A stretch of 64,000 nt of DNA from Actinospineispora acaciae DSM 45401. Its GTDB lineage: Bacteria > Actinomycetota > Actinomycetes > Mycobacteriales > Pseudonocardiaceae. The notes beneath the pieces are model-generated. The model was not told the origin of the DNA. It worked only from the letters and a program-made list of their open reading frames with translations, and did no database searches. Shown piece by piece: positions 1 to 7,863 of this stretch (positions are counted from its first letter, which is position 1; each line of letters starts with the position of its first letter). Both the position numbers and the translations under genes were made by a program. The stretch covers positions 186,001 through 250,000 of the forward strand of contig NZ_JIAI01000002.1 in the NCBI RefSeq assembly GCF_000620785.1. Reading direction: 5' to 3'.

Positions 1-1112
1 GACATGTCGGCGACCAGCGCCTTGGTGCGCGGGTCACGGCCGAAGAAGTGGTCCCGGACGTAGCCGCCGTCGTTGGCCTTGTAGGTCTGGTAGTCGCCGT
101 CCGGGGTGACGTTCATCAGGTTGATCAGCGCGCCGTCCCGGTCGGCGTGCAGCAGCGCGTCCCACTCCCGGCCCCAGATCACCTTGATCACGTTCCAGCC
201 GGCGCCCCGGAAGTAGGCCTCCAGCTCCTGGATGATCTTGCCGTTGCCCCGGACCGGGCCGTCCAGCCGCTGCAGGTTGCAGTTGATCACGAAGGTGAGG
301 TTGTCCAGGCCCTCGGTGGCCGCCACGTGGATCAGCCCGCGCGACTCCGGCTCGTCCATCTCGCCGTCGCCGAGGAACGCCCAGACGTGCTGCTGGGAGG
401 TGTCCTTGATGCCGCGCGCGTGCAGGTACCGGTTGAACCTGGCCTGCATGATGGCGTTCATCGGGCCCAGGCCCATGGACACCGTGGGGAACTCCCAGAA
501 CGTCGGCATCAGCCGGGGGTGCGGGTACGAGGGCAGCCCGTGCCCGGCGCCGCCGTGCGAGAGCTCCTGGCGGAACCCGTCGAGCTGGTCGGCGGACAGC
601 CTGCCCTCCAGGAACGCGCGGGCGTAGATGCCGGGCGAGGCGTGCCCCTGGAAGTACACCTGGTCGCCGCCGCCGGCGTGGTCGCGCCCCCGGAAGAAGT
701 GGTTGAAGCCGACCTCGTACAGCGTCGCCGAGGACGCGTAGGTGGAGATGTGACCGCCCACGCCGACCCCCGGCCGCTGGGCGCGGTGCACCATCATCGC
801 CGCGTTCCACCGGATCCACCGCCGGTAGGCGCGCTCGGTCTCCTCGTCGCCGGGGAACCAGGGCTCCCGCTCGGTGGGGATGGTGTTGACGTAGTCGGTG
901 CTGGTCAACGCCGGCACCCCGACGTTGCGCTCACGGGCGCGCTGCAGCAGCCGCAGCATCAGATAGCGGGCGCGCTGCTGGCCGGCGGCGTCAAGCATCC
1001 CGTCGAAGGACTCGAGCCACTCCTGCGTCTCGTCGGGGTCGACGTCCGGTAGGTACGCCGCGAGGCCATCGCGGATGACGTGGACTCTGCCCTGGGCGTT
1101 CTGGCCGGTCAC
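1..1112 (-). CDS. aceE: Pyruvate dehydrogenase E1 component, homodimeric type (5' part only)
   Basis: This is the thiamine-diphosphate-dependent E1 subunit, which decarboxylates pyruvate and acetylates the E2 lipoyl groups in the pyruvate dehydrogenase complex. The first 370 codons are visible; the gene runs off the left edge (the family is about 890–930 residues). The translation has the AceE signatures [24 protein letters not shown], [19 protein letters not shown] and, near residue 247, [12 protein letters not shown], which carries the ThDP/Mg GDG motif. I chose GTG at 1112 because GGGAG lies 8 bases upstream and the reading frame matches the family N-terminus. It is divergent from the DUF3052 gene, as in M. 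tuberculosis (Rv2241 and Rv2239c). Confidence 0.96.
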   Translation of the reverse strand, partial: MTGQNAQGRVHVIRDGLAAYLPDVDPDETQEWLESFDGMLDAAGQQRARYLMLRLLQRARERNVGVPALTSTDYVNTIPTEREPWFPGDEETERAYRRWIRWNAAMMVHRAQRPGVGVGGHISTYASSATLYEVGFNHFFRGRDHAGGGDQVYFQGHASPGIYARAFLEGRLSADQLDGFRQELSHGGAGHGLPSYPHPRLMPTFWEFPTVSMGLGPMNAIMQARFNRYLHARGIKDTSQQHVWAFLGDGEMDEPESRGLIHVAATEGLDNLTFVINCNLQRLDGPVRGNGKIIQELEAYFRGAGWNVIKVIWGREWDALLHADRDGALINLMNVTPDGDYQTYKANDGGYVRDHFFGRDPRTKALVADM

Positions 1113-1353
1113 GGGGGTCTCCCTGAGTTCTACTTCCAGACTGTCTGGACCGTTGCTGAATTGTCTCGGTACCTACCATCGTGCCTCCTCCCGCCCGGAG
1201 CGTGCAGCGGACCCTGCGCCGAACGGTTGGAACAACTCGGTGCGTCCGGTTGCGGTGAGGGCGGGCGACATGTTCGGATTCCGCATCCGAGATAGTGGGC
1301 AATCTCGCACGCGGGGACGCGAGCAAGAGCGCACGCAACACAGGGAGGGCATT

Positions 1354-1788
1354 GTGGTCGCCGCCGCGGGTGACGCCGGCAAGGCGGACATCGCCGGGAG
1401 GCTCGGCATCGAGTCGGGCATGGTGGTGCAGGAGCTTGGCTGGGACTCCGACGTCGACGAGGAGATCCGCAACGCCGTCGAGGAACGTTGTGGGGATGAC
1501 CTGGTCGACGAGGACTCCGATGAGGTCGTCGACGTCGTGCTGCTGTGGTGGCGGGACGGCGACGGCGACCTGGCGGACGCTCTGATCGGCGCGGGTACGC
1601 CGCTGACCGAGAGCGGAGTGGTCTGGGTGCTCACGCCCAAGACCGGCCGGCCGGGGCACGTCGAACCGAGTGAGATCGCCGAGGCGGCCCCGACCGCCGG
1701 GTTGTCCCAGACGTCGAACGTGAGCGTCAGCGAGGACTGGGCCGGGGCCCGCCTGGTGGCGCCGAGGGCGGCCAAGTCTCGACGCTGA
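1354..1788 (+). CDS. DUF3052 family protein
   Basis: A 144-residue acidic actinobacterial protein of the DUF3052 family. Its function is not established. The start GTG at 1354 follows GGGAGGG by about five bases. The protein is rich in Asp and Glu and contains VVLLWWRDGDGDL in its middle. The position between divergent aceE and ahpE is the same as Rv2239c in M. tuberculosis, which is the best support for the call. I see no membrane segment, signal peptide or catalytic motif. Confidence 0.85.
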   Translation: MVAAAGDAGKADIAGRLGIESGMVVQELGWDSDVDEEIRNAVEERCGDDLVDEDSDEVVDVVLLWWRDGDGDLADALIGAGTPLTESGVVWVLTPKTGRPGHVEPSEIAEAAPTAGLSQTSNVSVSEDWAGARLVAPRAAKSRR

Positions 1789-1858
1789 CTACTGTTGTGA
1801 TGGTGGCCGCGCCGATCGGCGCGGCCAGATGTTGGCGTGCGAGGAGGTTTTCCACGTT

Positions 1859-2317
1859 ATGGCACCTCAGGTCGGGTCCGAGGCACCTGATTTCACCCTG
1901 CGGAACCAGAACAACGAGGAGGTGACGCTGTCCTCGTTCCGGGGCGAGCGGAACGTGCTCGTGGTGTTCTACCCGTTCGCGTTCTCCGGGATCTGCACCG
2001 GTGAGCTGTGCGCGGTCCGCGACGACATCGGTTCGTTCCAGAACGACGACGTGCAGGTGCTGGCCGTCTCGGTGGACCACCCGTTCGCCCTGAAGGCCTG
2101 GTCGCAGGCGCAGAACTACGACTTCCCGCTGCTGTCGGACTTCTGGCCGCACGGCGCGGTGGCCAAGGAGTACGGCGTCTTCCTGGAGGACCGTGGCATG
2201 GCGGTGCGCGGGACATTCCTGGTGGACAAGTCGGGTGTGATCAGGTTCGCTGAGGTGAACGCGCCCGGCGAGGCGCGCGACCAGTCGGCCTGGAAAAAGG
2301 CGCTGGCCGAGGTGTGA
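1859..2317 (+). CDS. ahpE: 1-Cys peroxiredoxin of the AhpE type
   Basis: A thioredoxin-fold peroxidase that reduces hydroperoxides in the cytoplasm. The peroxidatic cysteine is Cys46 in PFAFSGICTGELC, the characteristic AhpE motif; Cys51 follows, and an Arg needed for the active site lies further on in the usual place. The 152-residue length fits AhpE (153 in M. tuberculosis). ATG 1859 is preceded by GAGGAGG, 11 bases away. An in-frame ATG 30 bases earlier lacks both a ribosome site and family similarity. The gene order aceE–DUF3052–ahpE is conserved with mycobacteria (Rv2238c is AhpE). Confidence 0.93.
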   Translation: MAPQVGSEAPDFTLRNQNNEEVTLSSFRGERNVLVVFYPFAFSGICTGELCAVRDDIGSFQNDDVQVLAVSVDHPFALKAWSQAQNYDFPLLSDFWPHGAVAKEYGVFLEDRGMAVRGTFLVDKSGVIRFAEVNAPGEARDQSAWKKALAEV

Positions 2318-2347
2318 GTCACACCTGACACACGGGCCTCACGGTCC

Positions 2348-2419
2348 GGGCGCGTAGCTCAGCGGGAGAGCACTCGGCTTACACCCGAGCGGTCGCAGGT
2401 TCGAACCCTGCCGCGCCCA
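2348..2419 (+). tRNA. tRNA-Val (anticodon UAC)
   Basis: The sequence folds into a full cloverleaf: acceptor GGGCGCG/CGCGCCC, D stem GCTC/GAGC, anticodon stem CTCGG/CCGAG with loop CTTACAC (anticodon TAC), and T arm GCAGG-TTCGAAC-CCTGC. The 3' CCA is not encoded beyond CCCA. The 3' half is repeated about 250 bases downstream (2634–2668), which suggests past use of this gene as an integration site. Confidence 0.96.
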
Positions 2420-2633
2420 CTCTCGCCGGACCCGTGTCCGCAAAGAGCGCGGACCGGGTCGAGTGGTGATGATGTTGGGGGGCCGAGCCCCCCAGACCCC
2501 CCACGGTGCGAGCTTCTCTCGACCCGGCGTGGTTGCGTACGGCTTTGACCAGCGTTGGTGTCGTGAGGTTCTTCTCAGATGTAAAGATGCAGGTAGTGGC
2601 CGGAGTGAACGGAGACGGCGCGCTGGACATGCG

Positions 2634-2668
2634 AGCGGTCGCTGGTTCGAACCCTGCCGCGCCCACCG
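2634..2668 (+). repeat. Duplicated 3' end of tRNA-Val (att-like scar)
   Basis: The stretch from GAGCGGTCG to CGCGCCCAC repeats the last 35 or so bases of tRNA-Val (2379–2420) with a single change (GCAGG to GCTGG in the T stem). No 5' tRNA half is present. A tRNA 3'-end copy next to the intact gene is the usual footprint of a tyrosine-recombinase integrative element, but only about 215 bases lie between the two copies and no integrase is present, so any element has been lost. Confidence 0.75.
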
Positions 2669-2688
2669 CCGTGACCCGGGGGGAGCCG

Positions 2689-3339
2689 GTGCGACGTCGT
2701 TCGTGGTTCGCGGTCGAGGGGACGCTGGAGCCGCTCGACCATGACGGGCCGTCGTTCTTCCGGTTTCCCCAGGCCGTCGCGGAGCACGTGATCGAGCGCT
2801 ACTCCGCGCGCGGGGACTGGGTATTCGATCCCTTCTGCGGGTTCGGCACCACCCTGGTGGTGGCCGAGCGTGTGGGCCGCCACGCGGTCGGGTGCGAGGT
2901 CGACGAGGGGCGCGCGGCGTTCAGCGCCTCGCGCCTGGCCGAGCCGGGTCGCGTGGTGCACGGCAGCCGCGGGGACGTCACCGCGAGCCGGTGGCCGCCT
3001 TTCGCGTTGCTGTTCACCAGCCCTCCGTACGTCAGCTTCCGGTCCGGCGGGGACGACCACCCGGCGACCTATCTCGCGGACGCCCGCCGCCTGTTCTCCG
3101 GGTTCACCCGGCTGTTGGCCCCGGGCGCCACGGTCGCCGTGGAGGTCTCGCAGCTGCGCCACGGCGACCGCACGCGCCCGCTGGTGTGGCAGCTCGGCAC
3201 CGCGCTGAGCGAGATCTTCACGCTGCGGGAGGACCTGGTCCGCGTCAATACGGGTGACACCGAAGCCGGCCCCGGCTACGACCACGCCCACGTCCTCATC
3301 TTCGACATGCCAGCCGAGGCGGGAGGAAACAGTGGATGA
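2689..3339 (+). CDS. DNA methyltransferase-like protein (TSPPY motif)
   Basis: A short (216-residue) SAM-dependent methyltransferase of the N4-cytosine/N6-adenine type. The SAM-binding motif FDPFCGFGTT lies near residue 48, an acidic ribose-binding residue follows in GCEVD, and the catalytic TSPPY is near residue 110. No separate target-recognition domain and no linked restriction nuclease are visible, so this may be an orphan methylase or a nucleic-acid methylase of another kind. GTG 2689 follows GGGGGGAG closely. Longer readings would run back through the tRNA scar and are unlikely. The 3' end overlaps the next methyltransferase by 8 bases. Confidence 0.7.
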   Translation: MRRRSWFAVEGTLEPLDHDGPSFFRFPQAVAEHVIERYSARGDWVFDPFCGFGTTLVVAERVGRHAVGCEVDEGRAAFSASRLAEPGRVVHGSRGDVTASRWPPFALLFTSPPYVSFRSGGDDHPATYLADARRLFSGFTRLLAPGATVAVEVSQLRHGDRTRPLVWQLGTALSEIFTLREDLVRVNTGDTEAGPGYDHAHVLIFDMPAEAGGNSG

Positions 3340-4126
3340 GCTCGAGTCGGATCGGGCGCACGGTGCGCGGATCTACGACTACATCCTGGGTGGCAACGAC
3401 AACTTCGCGGTGGATCGCCAGGCCGGCGAGGCGACGCTTCGGGCGTGGCCGGCGATGCGGGTCTCGATGCGCGCGAACCGTGCGTTCATGCACCGGGTGG
3501 GTCGGTTCCTGGCCGCCGAGCGCGGCGTCCGGCAGTTCCTGGACATCGGCGCCGGCATACCCACCCGGCCCAACCTGCACGAGGTGGTGCAGGAGGTCGC
3601 GCCCGAGGCGCGCATCGTCTATGTCGACAACGATCCGATCGTCCTCGCGCACGCCCAGGCGTTGCTGACCGGTACCCCGCAGGGGCGCACCGCGTACATC
3701 AGCGCGGACGTGCGTGAGCCGGACGGGATCCTCGGCGCCCGGGAGCTGCACGACACGCTCGACCTCGACCGGCCGGTGGGGTTGTTGATCATCGCGATGT
3801 TGCAGTTCATCGAGGACGACGAGGAGGCGCTGCGGGTGACCCGTCGGGTGCTGGACGCGCTGCCGTCGGGAAGCTACCTCGCCGTGACCATCGCCACCGC
3901 CGACTTCGCGCCGGAGCCCCTCGGCAAGGTCCGCGAGCAGTACAACGCGCACGGGGAGACCTTGCGGCTCCGTACGAAAGAGCAGGCAGCGCGGTTCTTC
4001 GAGGGGCTCGAGCTGGAGGAGCCGGGCGTGGTGCAGACGCACAGGTGGCGCCCCGACCCGGCCGACGCCGGCACGATCGCCGACGCCGACATCGCCATGT
4101 ACGGGGCGGTGGGGCGCAAGCCGTGA
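3332..4126 (+). CDS. SAM-dependent methyltransferase, DUF574 family
   Basis: A 264-residue member of the actinobacterial DUF574 family, annotated in databases as S-adenosyl methyltransferase; its substrate is unknown. The hallmark RIYDYILGGNDNFAVDR is at the N-terminus and the SAM site FLDIGAGIPT follows near residue 70. GTG 3332 is preceded by GGGAGGA. The start overlaps the end of the upstream methyltransferase and the stop overlaps the next start, so the three genes look translationally coupled. These proteins are abundant in actinomycetes and often lie near regulators. Confidence 0.85.
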   Translation: MDELESDRAHGARIYDYILGGNDNFAVDRQAGEATLRAWPAMRVSMRANRAFMHRVGRFLAAERGVRQFLDIGAGIPTRPNLHEVVQEVAPEARIVYVDNDPIVLAHAQALLTGTPQGRTAYISADVREPDGILGARELHDTLDLDRPVGLLIIAMLQFIEDDEEALRVTRRVLDALPSGSYLAVTIATADFAPEPLGKVREQYNAHGETLRLRTKEQAARFFEGLELEEPGVVQTHRWRPDPADAGTIADADIAMYGAVGRKP

Positions 4127-4692
4127 GCGTGGGTCGGCTGGTGTTGATCAATGGCGCCCCGGCCAGCGGGAAGTCGACGCTGGCCAGGATGTACGCGCGG
4201 GAGCATCCGCTCACGCTGGCATTGGACATCGACACGGTCAGGGGGATGCTCGGGGGCTGGTTGGACCGGCCCACCGAGGCGGGGCTGCTCGCGCGGCGGA
4301 TGGCCGTCGAGATGGCGCGGGTGGCGCTGGGCGAGGGCAGGGACGTGCTGGTCCCGCAGTTCCTCGGCCGGGTGGACTTCATCGTCGAGCTGGAACGGCT
4401 GTGCGGCCAGGTCGGCGCCGAGTTCGTCGAGGTCGCGCTGCTCAGCGACGCACGGGACGCCACCGAGCGGTTCGTGCGGCGCTCGCGGCGGCCGGAGAGC
4501 CCGGAGCACCGGGACGCGGCGGCGTTGCGGGAGCGCGGCGGCGGGGTCGAGGAGCTGGCGGCGATGTACGAGCGGTTGCTCGCCGTGGTGGCCGGCCGGA
4601 CTCGGACCCGCACGGTGACCACCGTGGACGGCGAGGTGGACAGGGCCTATCGCGACCTGGTGGCCTGTATCGACGGTGTTCGCCGGACGTAG
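4123..4692 (+). CDS. P-loop kinase-like ATPase (zeta-toxin/chloramphenicol phosphotransferase-like)
   Basis: A 189-residue soluble AAA_33-type P-loop protein. Walker A is GAPASGKST near residue 11, followed by LALDIDTVRGMLGGW, which resembles the substrate Asp region of small-molecule kinases. The GTG start overlaps the upstream stop (GTGA), so it is cotranscribed with the two methyltransferases. The substrate cannot be told from the sequence. No antitoxin partner is visible, which argues against a zeta toxin. It ends convergently with the XRE gene, overlapping it by 46 bases. Confidence 0.75.
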   Translation: MSVGRLVLINGAPASGKSTLARMYAREHPLTLALDIDTVRGMLGGWLDRPTEAGLLARRMAVEMARVALGEGRDVLVPQFLGRVDFIVELERLCGQVGAEFVEVALLSDARDATERFVRRSRRPESPEHRDAAALRERGGGVEELAAMYERLLAVVAGRTRTRTVTTVDGEVDRAYRDLVACIDGVRRT

Positions 4693-5456
4693 ACCTCCAG
4701 CCAGAGATGGTTCTCCTGGTACGGCACGAGGGTGGTGTGCTCGAACTCCAGCTCGCCCAGCCGGGGATGGCGCAGCCCGATCACCCCGGTACGGCCGCCG
4801 GCCACCTCGCCGGCCTCCCACCAGGCGCGGAACCGAGGACTGTCGGCGGTGAGCTCGGCGATCACGGATCGGAACCTCGGGTTGTCCGGCCAGCTCGCGC
4901 CGGTGGTCCGCAACTGGCCGACTATCGCTTTCGCGACGGACTCCCAGCCGACGATCAGGTCTTTCGAGCGTGGGTCGGTGAACACCTGGAGGGCGAGGTT
5001 GCGGCGGTCGCTCGGCAGCTTGTCGAAGTTGCCGAACACCTCGGCGAACGAACGGTTCCAGAGAAGGACGTCCAGGGCCGGGCCGAGCAGGTATGCCGGG
5101 TGCGGCGAGAGGTGTTCCACGAGGGTGCGCAGGCTCGCCGGAATGTCGGCGACGGACATGTCCTTCTCGACCGGAAGTTCGTATCCGGCCAGCCGGAAAA
5201 GGTATTCGCGCTCGGTCCCGTGCAACCGCAGCGCGTCGGCGATGCTCCCGAGCACCTGACGAGAAGCCCGAACTTCCCTGCCCTGTTCCAGCCAGGTGTA
5301 CCAGGTGTGGCTGACCGATGCGATATGCGCGACCTCCTCGCGGCGCAGCCCGGACGTGCGGCGCCGGCCCGATGAGACCAGGCCGACGTCCTCCGGGGTG
5401 ATCCGGCCTCGCCTGGCGCGCAGGAATCGCCCCAGCTCGACACGGTCGTCACGCAC
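4647..5456 (-). CDS. XRE-family regulator with MmyB-like ligand domain
   Basis: A 269-residue regulator. The N-terminal helix-turn-helix (residues 5–80) contains RRTSGLRREEVAHIASVSHTW, typical of the large actinomycete XRE/MmyB family. The C-terminal part (about 100–260) is the MmyB-like PAS-type domain, with AYLLGPALDVLLWNRS, FTDPRSKDLIVGW and RHPRLGELEFEHTTL. These proteins commonly control a neighbouring oxidoreductase or transporter by binding a small ligand. Here the downstream side is convergent and the upstream side is a MITE-like element followed by the MHS transporter, so its target is uncertain. Confidence 0.88.
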   Translation of the reverse strand: MRDDRVELGRFLRARRGRITPEDVGLVSSGRRRTSGLRREEVAHIASVSHTWYTWLEQGREVRASRQVLGSIADALRLHGTEREYLFRLAGYELPVEKDMSVADIPASLRTLVEHLSPHPAYLLGPALDVLLWNRSFAEVFGNFDKLPSDRRNLALQVFTDPRSKDLIVGWESVAKAIVGQLRTTGASWPDNPRFRSVIAELTADSPRFRAWWEAGEVAGGRTGVIGLRHPRLGELEFEHTTLVPYQENHLWLEVYVRRTPSIQATRSR

Positions 5457-5465
5457 GTACGGAGA

Positions 5466-5634
5466 CTAGGCCGTGTTTAAGAAGTCCAGGTCGATGGGCT
5501 TCGTGATCCAGGTGGTTCCTGGCAAGGCGGAGGTGAGCCCGGGTACCGGGTTTGTACCCGGGCTTGCCGACAACGCCGCCAGGGGCCGCCTGGGCGCGAA
5601 GACCGCGATCAGGGGCTTCTTAAACGCGGCCTAG
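5466..5634. mobile_element. MITE-like foldback element
   Basis: A 169-base element with terminal inverted repeats CTAGGCCGTGTTTAAGAAG (5466–5484) and CTTCTTAAACGCGGCCTAG (5616–5634), matching at 18 of 19 positions. The interior is also imperfectly palindromic over most of its length. A perfect 10-base stem GCCCGGGTAC/GTACCCGGGC lies at the centre (5538–5563). There is no coding capacity. The ends and the CTAG boundary are like those of IS5-group transposons that target CTAG/TA, so it was probably moved by a transposase located elsewhere. It separates the XRE gene from the MHS transporter. Confidence 0.75.
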
Positions 5635-5718
5635 TACCGCTTCTACCAGCATGTCCGCTCACTGGCACGCGCCGGAACCGGCCCGCGACGATGCCCAGGT
5701 CGGCAGGGAGGCTGGCCC

Positions 5719-7050
5719 ATGACGCGGGTGACGCAGGTAGGGACCGTTCCGGAGTCGGTGGTTCGCCGGTCGGTCGTGGCCACCGCGATCGGCAACGGCG
5801 TCGAGTGGATGGACTTCACCGTCTACGGGTTCGTCGCCGGCTGGATCGGGGCGGCGTTCTTTCCCGGTGACAGCCCGTCGCTGCAGGTCGTGGCCAGTTT
5901 CGCCGCCTTCGCCAGCTCGTACCTGGTGCGCCCGCTCGGTGGGCTGTTCTTCGGCTCGCTCGGCGACCGGTTCGGCCGCCAGCGGGTGCTGGCCACGACC
6001 GTGCTGCTGATGGCGCTGGCCACGGCCCTGAACGGTGTCATCCCGGGCTATGCGACGGCCGGGCCGTTCGCCGTCGTGCTGCTGATCGCCTGCCGGCTGC
6101 TGCAGGGCTTCTCGGCCGGCGGCGAGTACGGCGGCGCGGCGACCTACCTGGCCGAGTTCGCGCCCGACCGGCGGCGCGGTTTCTATTGCAGTTTCCTCGA
6201 GTTCGGCACGTTGTGCGGCAGCGGGTTGAGCATGAGCATGGTGCTCGGACTGGACATTGTTCTCGGGCCCGCCGCGATGGCCGAATGGGGCTGGCGGATC
6301 CCTTTCCTGGTGGCCGGCGCTTTCGGTGTCGTGGGGCTGTACCTGAGGCTCAGGTTGGAGGACACGCCGGCATTCCGGGCGTTGGTGAGCGAAGGGGACC
6401 TGCCCCGGGCGCCGTTGCGGGAGGCGGTCACCGGCGCGGTTCGGCCGATCCTGCTCTGCATGGGGCTGGTGCTGGTCTACAACGTGCTGAACTACACGGT
6501 CGGCGCCTATCTGCCGACGTATCTGTCGCGGACCGTGGGATTCGGCGAGCGCGCCGCGCTGGTGGTGATGCTGGGCACCCTGTTGGTGATGCTCGCGGTG
6601 ATTACCGGGGTGGGCGCGCTCTCGGACCGAATCGGGCGCAAACCGTTGCTCATCGCGGCCTGCGGGGGCGTCGTCCTGCTCGCCTATCCGGCATTTCTGC
6701 TCATGTCCAGCGGGTTTCTCGTCGCCGTCGTCGTCGGTGTTCTCATCCTGGCGCTGTTGCTGGTGACGATGCTCGGCACCATGTCGGCCACGCTGCCGTC
6801 GCTGTTCCCGACCCGCGTTCGCTACAGCGGTTTCTCGATCGCCTTCAACGTCTGCACCTCGGTGTTCGCCGGGACCTCGCCGCTGGCGATGGCCGGGCTG
6901 ACCGAGGCGACCGGAAGCGCGGCCGCCCCCGCCTACTACCTGATCGCGGCCGGGCTCGTCTCGTTCGTGCCGATCCTGCTGGTCCGCGAGTCGTCCGGAA
7001 GGCCGCTGCCCGGCTCGGGCGCGTTGTTGGCAACCCCACGCGAGAGGTGA
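5719..7050 (+). CDS. MFS transporter, metabolite:H+ symporter (MHS) family
   Basis: A 443-residue, 12-helix inner-membrane transporter. The MHS signatures are clear: ATAIGNGVEWMDFTVYGF at the N-terminus, RPLGGLFFGSLGDRFGRQ (loop 2–3) and LLQGFSAGGEYGGAATYLAEFAP. Members carry proline/betaine, citrate, ketoglutarate, shikimate or aromatic acids. The neighbouring maleate-isomerase-like gene, five bases downstream, suggests an organic acid substrate, but this is inference. It lies downstream of the MITE-like element. Confidence 0.9.
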   Translation: MTRVTQVGTVPESVVRRSVVATAIGNGVEWMDFTVYGFVAGWIGAAFFPGDSPSLQVVASFAAFASSYLVRPLGGLFFGSLGDRFGRQRVLATTVLLMALATALNGVIPGYATAGPFAVVLLIACRLLQGFSAGGEYGGAATYLAEFAPDRRRGFYCSFLEFGTLCGSGLSMSMVLGLDIVLGPAAMAEWGWRIPFLVAGAFGVVGLYLRLRLEDTPAFRALVSEGDLPRAPLREAVTGAVRPILLCMGLVLVYNVLNYTVGAYLPTYLSRTVGFGERAALVVMLGTLLVMLAVITGVGALSDRIGRKPLLIAACGGVVLLAYPAFLLMSSGFLVAVVVGVLILALLLVTMLGTMSATLPSLFPTRVRYSGFSIAFNVCTSVFAGTSPLAMAGLTEATGSAAAPAYYLIAAGLVSFVPILLVRESSGRPLPGSGALLATPRER

Positions 7051-7055
7051 ACCGC

Positions 7056-7826
7056 ATGACGAAGATCGGCCTGCTGTACCCGACCCGGGACCGGGGCGAG
7101 GACGACTACCTGGCCCTGGCCGCCATGGTGGACCCGGCGACGGCGGTCGAGCTGGCCTACGTGCCGTGGGGGCCGACGGCGGCCCGGGGTCGGGGTCGGC
7201 GGCTGGACGCGGCGGGGAAGGTGGCCGCCCTGCGCGAGCTGGGCGAGATCGACCGGCTGTGCACGGCCGCCGAGGAGTTTCGGGTGGTCGGGCCGGAGGT
7301 GGTGAGCTGGACGTGCTCCAGCGGGAGCTTCCTGTGGGGGCTCGACGGCGCGCGCAAGCAGGCGCACGCCCTGGCCGGTGTGCTCGGCGTCCCGGCCAGC
7401 AGCACCTCGCTGGCGTTCCTGGCCGCGATCGAGTCGCTCGGGGTGTCCCGGGTGGCGCTGGCGTCGGTCTACTCGACGGAGGTGACGGACGGCTTCATCG
7501 CGTTCCTCGCCGAGGCCGGGGTCGAGACGGTGAGCCGCATCGACCTGGACGCCCGGTCGGACCGGCAGCTGGCCGGGTGGGGCCGGTCCACGCTGTTCGA
7601 GATGGTCGAGCTGTGCGACGTCGGCGGTGCCGAGGCGGTGTTGGTCCCGGAGACCGCGTTGCACACCGCCCACATCCTCGGCGAGCTGGAGGAGCGCGCC
7701 GGCAAGCCGGTGCTCACCGCCACCGGCGTGACGATGTGGGACGCCCTGCGGAGGATCGGTCGTCCGGCCGAGGCGCCGGGGTGCGGCGCGCTGTTTGACG
7801 TCCGGCGCACCAGTCTGAAAGAGTAG
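7056..7826 (+). CDS. Maleate isomerase/arylmalonate decarboxylase-family protein
   Basis: A 256-residue Asp/Glu racemase-superfamily protein. The first catalytic-type cysteine is present in VSWTCSSGSF (about residue 86). At the place of the second, where the family usually has SCTNLRT, this protein reads VPETALHT, so the second cysteine is replaced by Glu. It therefore may be a decarboxylase, a one-cysteine variant or inactive. ATG 7056 follows CGAGAGG. It is cotranscribed with the MHS transporter, and its stop lies within the palindrome upstream of arsR. Confidence 0.75.
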   Translation: MTKIGLLYPTRDRGEDDYLALAAMVDPATAVELAYVPWGPTAARGRGRRLDAAGKVAALRELGEIDRLCTAAEEFRVVGPEVVSWTCSSGSFLWGLDGARKQAHALAGVLGVPASSTSLAFLAAIESLGVSRVALASVYSTEVTDGFIAFLAEAGVETVSRIDLDARSDRQLAGWGRSTLFEMVELCDVGGAEAVLVPETALHTAHILGELEERAGKPVLTATGVTMWDALRRIGRPAEAPGCGALFDVRRTSLKE

Positions 7827-7844
7827 TTTCGAAAGAACTCTTTC
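7817..7844. promoter_or_regulatory. Palindromic operator candidate for the ArsR-like regulator
   Basis: Outer arms GAAAGAGT and ACTCTTTC flank an inner perfect TTTCGAAA, giving a 28-base dyad broken only by two dinucleotides. It overlaps the stop codon of the racemase-like gene and ends 20 bases before the regulator start, a position suited to autoregulation. Confidence 0.6.
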
Positions 7845-7863
7845 GGATGTGGATGGGACACGG

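Noticed and set aside
48..1052. Long plus-strand open frame opposite aceE
   Set aside because: It is the complement of a gene with clear AceE protein motifs. High GC gives long empty frames, and its own translation has no recognisable domain.
2379..2666. Minus-strand reading frame with two GAAGFEPATAR segments
   Set aside because: These segments are the translated complement of tRNA 3' ends and are a known database artefact, so no protein is called.
4123..4692. Zeta-type toxin
   Set aside because: The P-loop resembles zeta toxins, but no epsilon-like antitoxin is present and the gene is coupled to methyltransferases.
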